Origin: Bactericera cockerelli | Taxonomy: Eukaryota; Arthropoda; Insecta; Hemiptera; Triozidae | Assembly (NCBI GenBank): GCA_024516035.1 | Contig: CM044955.1 | Location: 41,998,574 to 42,062,573, forward strand | DNA: 64,000 bases | Direction: 5' to 3' | Shown here: piece after piece, positions 23,701 through 32,600 of the stretch | Position numbering within the stretch: position 1 is the stretch's first letter | Layout: each line of letters opens with the position of its first letter | The notes under the pieces: generated by a model | What the model saw: the letters and a program-made list of their open reading frames with translations, nothing else | Databases searched by the model: none | Told to the model about the DNA's origin: nothing | Position numbers and translations under genes: made by a program

Positions 23701-23930
23701 TTCGGTTCCCGGTGAAGCTGGAGTCCCTGCACCATCTCCACTCTCAGTTCGCGAGCTACGAGCCCGAGCTGTTCCCGGGACTGATCTATCGGATGGTGAA
23801 ACCCCGGGTGGTTCTTCTCATATTCGTCAACGGACGCATTGTCATCACCGGGGCCAAATGCCGCGAGGAACTGCATGAAGCATACGACAACATTTATCCA
23901 GTGCTCAAGAGCTTTAAAGTTGCACGTTGA
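10417..23930 (+). CDS. Divergent TATA-binding-protein family member (TBP-related factor, TRF1-like candidate)
   Basis: Four coding exons (10417-10488, 17615-17676, 19069-19312, 23652-23930) total 657 nt, 218 residues plus stop, with agreeing GT-AG phases. A 45-residue Ser/Pro/Gly-rich N-terminus precedes a full bipartite TBP saddle. Repeat 1 runs from [15 protein letters not shown] to [12 protein letters not shown]; repeat 2 from [15 protein letters not shown] to [13 protein letters not shown]. All four DNA-intercalating Phe positions appear kept (GKF, LVF, ELF, LIF), as does [14 protein letters not shown], so TATA-type binding is likely. That argues against TBPL1/TRF2, which loses them. The core is much less conserved than expected for an arthropod TBP, especially in repeat 1, so a paralogue such as TRF1 (which partners BRF at Pol III genes in Drosophila) is my inference. 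A fast-evolving true TBP is the alternative. Confidence 0.85.
10489..11066. other. Intronic AT-rich sequence
   Basis: This is the first part of TBP-like intron 1. Poly-T runs occur around 10990-11010; no gene or repeat was recognised. Confidence 0.45.
11067..11340. repeat. Segmental duplication, copy 1 (empty site)
   Basis: AGAATTATCTAGTTTACATG through GTTTCATGCTGGCCAAAT to GAGTATACCTAAGAACTAAA matches 15897-16104 plus 16783-16930. This copy lacks the LINE that interrupts the second one at AAGAA. Confidence 0.75.
11290..12180. repeat. Minisatellite, unit about 22 bp (about 40 copies)
   Basis: The core TTGCTGATGTTCAAAATT repeats with a variable 3-6 nt linker (CCATG, TCCAC, CTTCT, ATCC). Some segments of several units recur together, so there is a higher-order pattern near 11530-12150. 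It lies in TBP-like intron 1. Confidence 0.9.
12236..12965. repeat. Tandem duplication, unit about 375 bp, two copies
   Basis: TTCCAGATGGCGACATTTGC, TGGGAAGCTATCTAGAATCT, CTTCTGAAAATTGTAGTCCC and AACATCCTAGGTACAGAAAA occur in the same order at about 12316-12565 and 12695-12960. A run of 22 A near 12578 separates the copies. Confidence 0.85.
13094..13250. repeat. 30-bp minisatellite, about five units
   Basis: CTCTTCAGTT recurs at 13111, 13141, 13171 and 13201, followed by CTTCCxTCGTCA. The 30-bp period keeps both strands open and supplies the Ser/Pro-rich start of the reading frame that runs on into the LINE. Confidence 0.85.
13250..14824 (+). mobile_element. 5'-truncated non-LTR retrotransposon (Jockey/CR1-like), reverse transcriptase
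   Basis: One open frame reads through the RT fingers, palm and thumb: [43 protein letters not shown] (motif A), [14 protein letters not shown] (motif B), [10 protein letters not shown] (catalytic FADD) and [20 protein letters not shown], then a typical C-terminal tail. The frame begins upstream at 13067 in the 30-bp minisatellite, which is probably not part of the element. The apurinic endonuclease half is missing. Lack of frameshifts suggests a fairly recent insertion. The 3' UTR runs to an AATAAAATTCAATTC tail near 15058-15080. Assignment to Jockey versus CR1 is by general resemblance only. Confidence 0.88.
15125..15476 (+). repeat. tRNA-derived SINE, family B, full copy with 15-bp TSD
   Basis: The head GCCTCCGTGGCGTAACGGTT carries box A/B-like motifs (CAGTTCGATCTCC). 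The long body includes GTAGCTGGTACGATCC, GAATGGAGGGTAAAACCCCC and GACAGAGTAAACGAAGAA. GTATTGTAAAATTGA flanks both sides (15110-15124 and 15477-15491), a clear TSD. Confidence 0.9.
15594..15710 (+). repeat. tRNA-derived SINE, family C, copy 1
   Basis: CCGACGTCAGTAGCTCCGAT, then CCCGTAATCTGGAGGTCGG and GGTTCGAGTCCCAAG, form a tRNA-like head. The tail AGCAAAGATTTAGTAAAG is shared with the copies at 27652, 44930, 43935 and 52562. Confidence 0.75.
15897..16930. repeat. Segmental duplication, copy 2 (interrupted by a LINE)
   Basis: 15897-16104 and 16783-16930 are the counterpart of 11067-11340 and the start of the 22-bp minisatellite. The two halves are split by the LINE at 16105-16777. This copy has only a few 22-bp-type units. 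Confidence 0.75.
16105..16777 (+). mobile_element. 5'-truncated non-LTR retrotransposon, RT C-terminal tail only
   Basis: The frame begins [20 protein letters not shown] and continues to [13 protein letters not shown] and [10 protein letters not shown], stopping at 16596-16598. It is the C-terminal tail typical of Jockey/CR1-type RTs. A poly-A tail ends the element. AAGAA flanks both sides (16100-16104 and 16778-16782), and the matching uninterrupted site exists at 11262-11266. It is a different lineage from the LINE at 13250. Confidence 0.88.
16990..17288 (+). repeat. tRNA-derived SINE, family B, copy with 12-bp TSD
   Basis: Head CAGCCTCCGTGGCGTAATGG and body GAATGGAGGGTAAAACCCCC as in the copy at 15125, with an internal deletion. 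The tail is AATAATGATGAATAATG. ATGGGGCTCCGA flanks both sides (16978-16989 and 17289-17300). Confidence 0.9.
17615..17676 (+). CDS. TBP-like coding exon 2
   Basis: It encodes [20 protein letters not shown] plus two bases of a Gln codon completed by exon 3. The acceptor is tctttcag and the donor gtaagt. Confidence 0.75.
17840..18130. repeat. Interspersed repeat, inverted relative to 36460-36675
   Basis: GGGCTTTTTCTTT, CAAGCTAGCCTGACTTGTTA and GGTTGGCTAGTCTATTCTCT match the reverse complement of 36460-36675 at roughly three quarters of positions by eye. No coding signal. Confidence 0.6.
18228..18458 (-). mobile_element. Mariner-like MITE/relic with transposase C-terminus
   Basis: The ends are imperfect inverted repeats of about 60 bp (GGTCTCCATTTTTTTTAC and its complement; TACAAACTAAGTACATATTC meets GAATATGTACTTAGTTTGTA). 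On minus, 18391-18302 reads [20 protein letters not shown] and then RDGDYTENR and a stop, the usual C-terminus of mariner transposases. The catalytic part is deleted. Confidence 0.8.
18496..18706 (-). repeat. tRNA-derived SINE, family A, copy 3
   Basis: Full-length reverse copy: the (ATA)n tail at the left, body ATACTGCCCGATTAAGAC, and head ending CTGAGCTACCGGGAC. Confidence 0.85.
18930..19040 (-). repeat. tRNA-derived SINE head, family E, copy 1
   Basis: On minus it reads GAGTGAGTTAGTGTACTAGG, then GACCTGGGTTTGATCCCC, a box A/box B pair. The copy at 22275 matches. It lies in TBP-like intron 2. Confidence 0.55.
19069..19312 (+). CDS. TBP-like coding exon 3 (saddle repeat 1)
   Basis: It encodes [15 protein letters not shown] to MKLGFN, with [20 protein letters not shown] and [19 protein letters not shown]. 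The donor is AAT/gtgagt. Confidence 0.9.
19401..19582 (-). repeat. tRNA-derived SINE, family A, copy 4 (head truncated)
   Basis: It reads from the (AAT)n tail through ACTGCCTGATTCGGAC to GATTCACAAAGTGCCGCCT. The box A end of the head is replaced by the next repeat. Confidence 0.8.
19583..20003. mobile_element. MITE with long TIRs, left terminus missing
   Basis: AATGATAGGGGTAATAAAAG, GACCATTTCCAACAAAAATA, CCCGGACATTTTCC and CAAAATGGCGGCCAAAACG at the left are mirrored at 19866-19977. The right end continues to TTTCTGGACCACCCTGTAT, a terminus absent at the left, so the left end is truncated at the SINE junction. No coding capacity. Confidence 0.75.
20298..20332 (-). mobile_element. Helitron-like 3' terminus
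   Basis: On minus it reads GGCGAAGCGGGTGCAGCCCG, then CTAG followed by T. The GCGGG/CCCGC hairpin just before CTAG-T is the usual Helitron 3' end. It abuts the CA microsatellite. Confidence 0.6.
20330..20733. repeat. (CA)n compound microsatellite, about 400 bp
   Basis: It is almost only CA on + with short CATC, CCAC and AGCC interruptions. Cys/Val and Thr/His reading frames across it are artefacts of the dinucleotide repeat. Confidence 0.97.
20757..21352. repeat. Tandem repeat, unit about 183 bp, at least three units up to the gap
   Basis: Each unit has ATCTCGAGAACGGTACGTCA, then TAGGTCCTCGCGACAA, TTTTAAGTTCCGCGCTGGAA and CGTGAAAAGTCTGAAAAA. The array runs into the N gap, so its true length is unknown. 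Confidence 0.85.
21353..21452. other. Assembly gap, 100 N
   Basis: Exactly 100 N, the usual placeholder for a gap of unknown size. It lies in the 183-bp tandem repeat. Confidence 0.98.
21465..21506 (+). mobile_element. Helitron-like 3' terminus
   Basis: GGCCCGCAAAGCGGGC hairpin, then GACAGCCCGCTAGT. Its last 12 bases are the inverted complement of the end at 20298, so the pair brackets the microsatellite and tandem repeat. Confidence 0.55.
22275..22355 (-). repeat. tRNA-derived SINE head, family E, copy 2
   Basis: On minus: GTCACCGTGGCAGAGGGAGT, then TTAGCGCGCTAGGC and GACCTGGGTTCGATTCCC, a tRNA-like A/B box pair. It is embedded in the family H copy. Confidence 0.6.
22535..22705. repeat. 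ATCGATAT-rich palindromic and 16-bp tandem repeat
   Basis: ATATCGATAT and its permutations occur about eight times, then AATATCGTTACAT repeats four to five times at 22634-22700. Confidence 0.75.
23652..23930 (+). CDS. TBP-like coding exon 4 (saddle repeat 2, stop)
   Basis: It encodes [20 protein letters not shown] to VLKSFKVAR and [23 protein letters not shown] is essentially canonical TBP. An AATAAA at 24350 could end the transcript. Confidence 0.93.
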   Translation, partial: VKYQGFKIHNMVCTCDIRFPVKLESLHHLHSQFASYEPELFPGLIYRMVKPRVVLLIFVNGRIVITGAKCREELHEAYDNIYPVLKSFKVAR

Positions 23931-26327
23931 GCACTTGCAAGTCTCAAGGAAACAAAGAAATTGAGCGACGCTGAGCATGGATTGTTGACCATCTTGCTGG
24001 TCACGTTGATGGTGAACATGGCAATCTATGTTCTTCTGATTTTCTGGTCCTAATCAGTCTGGATGAGGTAAATTGTGTACCTGGCTTGTTTGGCAGTGAA
24101 TTGTGGTGAAACCATCGTTGAAAATTTATATTAAACTGAACAAGACACACATAAAAAATAATTATTATGTACTGTACAAATAATTATTATGTACTGAATG
24201 ATAAAATAGCTTTTCTAAGTATACAAGTAATGATCAACATGGGGACCATTTCACAAGGAAAGGATTGTCATAAAACCTGTCTGACCCTGTTTTTTTTAAA
24301 CTGATGATTTTTTCCCATCATAAATTTTCAACCTTTACCATTTTTTATAAATAAAAATTATAAATATACCTATACCATTATAATAAAAAAAATCAATGAA
24401 ACCAATTTGAGACTTCAAATAGTGCTAGCATTTATTATTTTTCATTATGAACTGAGTATTACATGTTAGGGTACGAGAGACTGTTTATACACTAGAAAAA
24501 AGTATTAAGTACGCATCTATAATAATTAATTACTATATTATTTCTTGTTGAAGCCACATTTTTCAATACAAATCACTTATATCTTGAAATTCTGACAGAC
24601 ATATTTATGAAAGCATTTTGACATACTTTACCATTTCTCATGGGCTATAGCTGACATTTTTCTTCTAACTAAAGGAGAATCGTCATCTTTATTTGATAAG
24701 TTTTGCTTATTTTTATTCAACTCTTAGGTTGCGTTTATCAATGTATTTTTAAAAAGCTGATAACTTTAGAAGCCAATAATACTGAACCAAAATGTCAATC
24801 GCATTTATTGATGTTAATTTAAGGGCGACTTTGATATTTTAGGATAGTTTCAACCATATAAATGGCATATTAAAGCATAGACATTCAATTTATTGATCAA
24901 TATTGGTTTAAAATAATTGACTATCTAAAGACTACTTGGAAATTAACATTTTCAACGATTGATGAACGAACCCCAAGTCCTTGTTTTTATTATTATTTTA
25001 AGTGTAAATTTACAGCTATGGTCAAAATGAATAGACATTTTTAGCTGTCTGGACTCAAGTCTAGATTTTGCGTATTGTTTTAAATGGAGAAATGTAAGTT
25101 TTGACTCCAACTTGTGATCTCGATTTTGTCTATCAATTTCGCGCAAAAAATCGATTTGAAATGTACCTTCTAGTACGCGACATGACATGCTTCCATTAAT
25201 AAATATCGTGATACATGAATAGATAACTCTAATAAAATTAGTCTGAACTATAATAAAATACACATCACAATGGAAAATAAAAGAACTAATAAATCTTACA
25301 AATAAATGAAAACAGAAAGTATAAACAACTGAGTTACCTTAAAAATAAAATAAAAAAACACAAATCTATCACAAAACAAAAGTTCAAATTGAAAATACAA
25401 AGAACAAGAAAATAGTAACTTGAGATTTTAATTTTATGAAACGAAGTCGTGTCGGGTGTGTAAAAGGGTATAGAACTATTTAAATCAATCCAAGTTTTCC
25501 AAAATGTAAGACGGGAATTTAATTCAACTCTTCTTGTCAACTACCAACAATAACGAAATTTATCACTAAAGAAGAGAAGAAATGTATTCGCACCCTGAAG
25601 TAATGTTATGCAACAGTTCCAGGGTAATGAGATTAGAAAGAGAGGAGGATGTTTAGTGGGTATGGCACATCGTTTTCAGTGCCTAAACATCACACTGTCC
25701 ACCAGAGCCAGAGATGGTCCTGGTGTTCGTCTTGAATAGCAAGAAGATTAACCTCCTCTCTAGAAAAAAAATCGCAGCCTTGTTAGTATCGTTTGCAATG
25801 GCAAATAGAAATCATCCAATTTGTAATACTAAGGGCGGTAAAATTTCCATCATCAAGCATCATGTTTCCTAAAAAATGTTTAACCTGAGGCTTGCCATCC
25901 ACTATACAGCCGTTTTGCGCAGTCAATATGAATCACTGGAGCAACCACGACGAGTGGCCACCCTCCAATTACACACAATAGTTCATATTGGCTGCCTAGC
26001 GATCCGCTGGCCTCTAGTCATACTTCTGCATTAGTTACAATGATATTAACAGTTAAGATAATGCTCCAGTGTAGGTGAGCTTGGGGACCAATAGATTCTG
26101 ATTAAGTCAATCTCGATTTGTTTACAAGAGACCTAGTTGGTCAGATGGCGCTGATTTTGATTTTAGAAATTATTCACTGAAATCCTTTCTGGGTTGGCCA
26201 TGCATAAGCCCCTATTTTGTTCATACACAGGATAATCGTCCATAAAATAAAACTCCTTGTAAAAATAATATCAGTTCCCTACGTGATGTCTGAACATTGA
26301 CTAAACCAAAATGACTCGGAATTAATA
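23931..26327. other. Convergent 3' flank between TBP-like gene and AMFR
   Basis: AT-rich, with 3' UTR candidates from both sides (AATAAA at 24350 on +). A SINE-like segment at about 25640-25790 contains GTTTAGTGGGTATGGCACAT. No coding frame looked like a protein family. Confidence 0.5.
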
Positions 26328-26676
26328 TTAGTAAGGTAGATGGTCTTGGGATGAACTGGCTGCTCCCGGGGTGGCTTGAGTGTCGCTGACTTCTAGTTTA
26401 AATGAATCTCCCGCATCTAGCTTCACTTTAATCTGAGTGGTGTCCTTGTGAGATGGAGTTGGAGTGTGGTCTCGAGTTTCCAACTTGCTCGTTGCTTGCT
26501 TCTCCAGATATTTTCGTCTCGCTTCTCGCATTAGTTTTTCTCTACGACTGAGCAGAATTTTCTCTCGGTCCTCTGAACCCCGCAAGAATTTCTCCTCTAT
26601 GTTTTCCTCTTGGACTTCATCCTGTTCGTCTTCGGCAATGTTCGCGCTTGTTCGGGTGCCCTCGGATGAATTTTCG
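26328..26676 (-). CDS. AMFR: AMFR terminal coding exon (G2BR helix)
   Basis: It starts with an acidic segment (ENSSEGTRTSANIAEDEQDE), then the basic helix KFLRGSEDREKILLSRREKL, then a Ser/Thr-rich tail ending DHLPY and TAA. No VIM-like Arg/Ala-rich helix follows the G2BR. Confidence 0.85.
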
Positions 26677-29600
26677 CTGGAATAAAGTATAGTTAAGTTT
26701 TATAATTATACAGACATTTTTTGCGATCTCAAAGCAATCCCGATAACCATGACGAAAATTTATAGTAATAATGTATATGTAATCATGTATATTTATTTTA
26801 GTTTTTTTTTATATAATTTTTGTGTCTCTCTCCCTAAGGAATACTTCTAAGGAGTGAAATTCATTTTTCGGTCTTATTTTTTGTTACGTAAAAAATCCCT
26901 ATGGAGATTAAGAACTGTCGTGAAGCAAAATAAGAAAAATATTGTTGAGTCCCCATAAACAATTCACAGCAGCTGCTGAAACTCACTCAAAACAAAGAAA
27001 CTAAATTTAATTTTGTTTAAACAATGAAACTCAAACTCACTCGGTCGAGATCGCCGAATACTCAGATCCCTGCGATGTACCGGGTGACTCATCATCAAGA
27101 ATGATCAACTGCGGAGGCAGAACGAGACGACCATCCAGTATGTTCTCAATGGTTAGCTCTATGGAGCGGGTGATCTGTAGATCTTCAGTGAGCACGCTCA
27201 CCGGGAAGTGAGGGAACATTTGCTGAACCTGAGAACAGAGAAAAAGAAAAGCTGATATAAGCAGGTCACGGTAGCTCAGCGGTCACAGCGTCAGTCTCGT
27301 GATCGAGAAGTTGCGAGTTCTTATTGTTGAGCTAACCACGAACACAGTGACATAAAGAAACCAAAAAAAGCAACAACAAAAAAATAATACTTTAACTAGG
27401 AATTAAAAAAGAATAGAAGAATATACCTGCCTTGTTCATACTCCCGAGGTAAAAATGAAAAGTCCCTTTACTCCTGTTATAGGAAACAATTGGGTTTCTT
27501 TTGGAGAGGAGATAAATTTTATATCTAATTCAAAATGATGGGGGCTGATGAGCAGCAATCTGTGTTCAATATTAGCAACTAAAATCTTCCTCTCACTCTC
27601 CTAAAACTAATGTACCTGGAACCGTGAAGAATACATTACTTCAGATAATTAACCGACCTCAACTTTATGGCGACGGACTTGTAACCTGGAGGTCGGTGGT
27701 TCAAGTCCAAGTTCAGCAAAGATTTAGTGAAGCGAGTTTGAGTAGATGTGACATAACGAAAGTGACACTTTACTTCAGGTAGTTAATAGTTTACCTGACG
27801 GGCCATGGAGTCGAGCTGCGAGGTATCCCGGATCAGATCGCCAGCTCTGATGAACTGTCCGTGTGTTACTTCCACTGAGAAACTGGGCAGCCAGGAGATG
27901 TAGCGAGATCCTGGAATACACAATGTGAACACTCATGAACAGGAAATACATTACGGTGTTTACACTTTTATAAAATTCGTAATTTTACTACAAGTCTTTG
28001 TATTTTATAAAAGACACAGATTTACATCTTTGGTTAAATGACCTTCTGAGTGGCTGTGGGCTAATAACCTACACCACTAAAAACGGAAGAAAAAATATTA
28101 TTATTAAAGAGACCAACAATCAACATTGGAAATTTTAAGTATTATCTGAAAGGAAGCAATTGCTGAGGAGTTCAATTTGTATACGAGCCACTACATGAAG
28201 GAATGCGGTTGGTTGTTGGAGGTCTTGGGCCCACGCGGCCTGTCAGAACCCCTCGACAAGACAAGTTTACTACTTGGGCACAGAACTACTTCATGGGTAC
28301 CAAACACGCAGGTAAAAATTGCTAGTTGGGTACGGAAGATGTACTACTTGGATACTAGATAAAAGTAGGTAAAATATTAGTACATAGAAATTAAGTATAT
28401 AGATTTTAGATTACTATGACAAGTCGTTCATTAATAATTGAATTAGTCTCTAAATCTATTTTTGGTATACCATTTCTTCCACGAAATGAAGTTATTGACT
28501 GCTTCATGGAAGACATCGTGGCCATACAAACAATGGAATCAAAAGCTGTCCTTACATTTACTGACTATGTCTTTGATAATCAGATAATTACAAGTAGAAG
28601 AATAAAATAAGGTCTGTGTACCCAAGTAGTATAGCTAGAAAAGGACATTTCCTATACTGAATCTTGAATGTCAGATAAAAGATTTTTCTCAAATACATTA
28701 ATCGAAATGAGAATGTTGGGATTTTTTTTTTCTTTCTTATTTGATAATTTGACCACATGATGGCACACAAAATAGCTTTAAGAAAGTATATTGCTGTAAG
28801 CACAGAGGTAGCTAGTAAGATACATCAATATACTACACGCAGGTGCTCTGAATTCAATAATGCACTTGAACTAGCCTGGTATCCCACACTTATCAATACT
28901 CCCCTTCCATTTTCATAAAGGTAGACTTAACTTACAGATCAATTTTTTGGATACGAGAAATCAAAATCTATCATTTTGGAGTCTGCGCTTCGCTTGACCC
29001 ATTGAGAACCACTGCCCCCTTCCCAACGACCGTTGTGAACCCAGCCCCTCCTATAAACTCCGTGAAAACCCAAATGCGCATGCGCAACTACGAGTCTCGA
29101 CAAGATGTAAGCTTTTCACTTCAGTACGCCATTTTCTCTCCCCAAGGTAAGTTGTGTTCCCTTGTGTATCGAAAAAGTTAGATTCATTTAAAGTGAAATA
29201 AATTAATCTTAAATAATTCTCGAAATTATTTATTTAAATACTTTCTACTTTTAACCAAATAAGTGCTTATTTTTAAAAGTAGTGTCCTTCCTGGATAGTG
29301 AATGCAGCTCCAGTGGGAGTTCTGCACGTTTAAAGTGTCGAATTTTTAGTGAATAATTTTTTCCAGTTTTGACTGGGATTCCGAGCACAGTCTCCTGGGC
29401 TCATCCCCTTATCTCACAGATTCTGATGCGCCCGACTCGGGTGCCTGTGAATCGTTTGTGGGGCTGTCCCTGTGGCACCTGACTCCGGTTTTCGTGAGAC
29501 GTCTATTGGGCTGTCTCTGAGACACTTGACTCCAGTTTCCGTGAGATGTCCGGTTTCTGTGAGACGTCTGTTGGGCTGTCCCTGAGGCACCTGACTCCAG

Positions 29601-32600
29601 TCTCCGTGAGACATCCGGTTTCTGTGAGACGTCTGTTGGGCTGTCCCTGAGGCACCTGACTCCAGTCTCCGTGAGACATCCGGTTTCTGTGAGACGTCTG
29701 TTGGGCTGTCCCTGAGGCACCTGACTCCAGTCTCCGTGAGACATCCGGTTTCTGTGGGCCGTCTGTTGGGCTGTCCCTGTGACACCCGACTCCAGTTTCC
29801 GTGAGACATCCGGTTTCTGTGGGCCGTCTGTTGGGCTGTCCCTGAGGCACCTGACTCCAGTTTCCGTGAGACATCCGGTTTCTGTGGGCCGTCTGTTGGG
29901 CTGTCCCTGTGACACCCGACTCCAGTTTCCGTGAGACATCCGGTTTCTGTGGGCCGTCTGTTGGGCTGTCTCTGTGACATCTGACTCTGGTTTCAATGAA
30001 CCGTCGGTCAAGTTGTCCCCATTACGCCAGACTTTAGTTTCAGTGAGCTGTCTTTTCCGCTGTCACTAATTCAATTTCTTGGTTTACTCGGTTACAGATG
30101 TCATTACAAGTATCATTCGGAGATCTCTTCGACCGCCCCTGCGAGCTTCCATGGCTGGAAGCGGTCAAAACCATCGTCAGCGAGTACTTGCCTGCAGGCT
30201 GGCGGGACTGGACCGTGCGGGATTTCCCTGGATCCCTGGATTTAGACCCTTCCACCATGAATAAGGTCAGGTTCGCAATCCCGACAGTCCGGCTGTTCGA
30301 AGCAGCCTATCCTAATATCCCCGAAGTCTCAGAGAAGAATTTCAGGATAATAAAAGAGAATCTGTTGGCCTGGCCTTTGGGGAGAGCGCTCATTTCCTCC
30401 CCTGCACACATTTCCATTCATATTCGGGGTTCGGACGAAAGTCACGCCCAATTTATAAAAGAAACCGATTCCTTTCGCCAATTATGTCTGTCAAGGTCGG
30501 AGGCCAATAAAATTCGGTCCACTTTGAAAGCGGCAGAGGTCCCTTTCAGGAAGAGCTTCAAGTGGCGAGTTCCTCTCCGTCCACGTCATATGAGGAAGAT
30601 CGGTCCATTCCCTCCATTCAACCGTCTCACCTGGGGTCAGCTAAGCGACAAGAGGTTCATGCTTCTCCCTTCCAGGACTCCCGGATTGTGGCCCTAGAGA
30701 CCTCTATGGCTTCAATTCAGTCGGAATTGTCTAGTATGGTGGCAGCTTTCAAGGCCGCTGCCCCTCCTGCGGTGTTGCCCTCGGAAGATTCTTCGGCTTC
30801 TGAAGAAGAAAGTCTAACCTACGAGGTTCGGACTCCTTTACAGGGTCCCTATCCCTCGCCAGATATCGGCCCTTGGCGTTCAGCCTCTGCTGCAACCGGG
30901 TCTTCTTCTTTTGAGCCGATGACCATAGAAAAGGATCCAGATGTTCTTGACCCAACGCCGACCATTCTAGCCCAAGGCGTCAAGTGCCAGCGGTTAGGTG
31001 AGTCGGGTTGGGACAGAATAAGGTACACAGACGCTGAGAAGAAATTGAAAAGAGGTTCAATCTTCCAGCCCTTGGCACTGAACAGCCAGTTCAGAACCTC
31101 GGCGTCGGAGTTTTCATCACGCCAACAAGAACGTACACTGGGTACAATTACTCATGGGCTCCTTTTACAGAGACAATCTTTCATACAGGGCATTAATCGT
31201 ATTAAGGAGCTTTGTCCACAAGTTGGTCATTTTGTCGAAGAATGTCTGGTGGACGTTCAATCTGACTTCCGAAGCTATTCGGACGCCATCCTGCAATTTG
31301 TCTGCGGAAAAAGAGCAGAGGTCATGGCGGACCGTAGAAAGGCGGTAGAGCCTAACGACTTTTTAAGGAAGAAGTCTTTGCGGGAAATTCCCCCCTCAAC
31401 ATCCCATCTGTTTGATGAGGAAAAATTAGCGAAGTGGATTACAACTCAACCCGTTCAGGTTTTGAGAAATCGACCGTCTACCTCAAGGAAACATTCTTCA
31501 GCCAATGTCTACTACCCGCCGGCTAAAAAGGTTCGGATGGCTTCGATCCCGGATTCTTTTCGTGCCAACCGAAGTTCTAAGTCCATCCCCTCTACCAAGG
31601 CCAAGGGAAACAAGTCAAAACAATTTGTACGTCACCAAACTTCCTCTCGACCAAGAAATAGTAAATCCAAGTCTAAAGGAACTTTCTGACGGGAGAAGTG
31701 GGAAGACGATGGGAGGCCAGCTAGAGTTTTTTGTAAGGGAATGGGAGAATCTGGGTGCCCCAGATACACTCTGCAGAATCATCCGAGGCTATATCATTCC
31801 GTTCAAAGAAGTTCCTCCCCTTCGGAGTCTTCTTCTCCCTTTCCCTCCGGCTCTCACGACTCCTCCGTCTGGAGAGATGGACATAGTCATCGAGTCTCTG
31901 ATTTCCCAGCGTATCATTGCGAAAGCATCAGAGCACTCGGGGTTCATTTCTCCCATGTTCCTGGTAAGAAAAGAAAGAGGGTCTGCTCGCCCAGTATTCA
32001 ACCTCAAATGTTTGAACGCTTTTCTGACAACAAAAAAGTTCCGCTTGGTGAATCACCAAAAAATTCCAACATTTCTTCAAGAGGGAGACTTCATGATAAG
32101 CCTGGATCTCTCTTAGGCTTACTGTCACGTGCCCGTGAGTCCCAGACACCGTCGGTTTCTTTGCTTCGTCTACAAGGAAATCGTTTACTCTTGGACTTGT
32201 CTCCCGTTTGGGTTGGCCACGGCCCCACAAGTTTTTGCCCAACTGAGGAGTCAGGGAATTCGATGCGTCGTCTATCAGGAACGATTTTCTTCTGGCCAAC
32301 CAGAATCGGTGTGCGCTTCAAGCCCAAGTCGCCTTGACGATGAATCTTCTAGCCCGCTTGGGTTGGCAGTTGAATCTCGAAAAATCCAAACTTATCCCCG
32401 TTCAAATCTTAACGTATCTCGGAATCACGTGGGACACTCGTCTCTTGAGAATATCGCTACCAGCAAAGAAGGTGTTAGATATTTCGGCTCGCCTGCAGAA
32501 GATATTGGCTCGCCCCCTCTGGTGCCTAAAGTCTGCACAGATTATTTTGGGAGTTCTCAACTTCGCAAGCTTTGCGGTTCCGTTGGGGCGTTTGCACCTG

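Noticed and set aside
24952..25540. Two minus-strand frames of 103 and 68 codons between the TBP-like gene and AMFR
   Set aside because: Low-complexity AT-rich sequence with no family resemblance and no splice support.
29409..30011. 200-, 188- and 123-codon minus-strand frames with repeated Pro/Thr/Glu/Cys units
   Set aside because: They are three frames of the 65-bp DIRS leader repeat; they exist because the unit has no stop on that strand.
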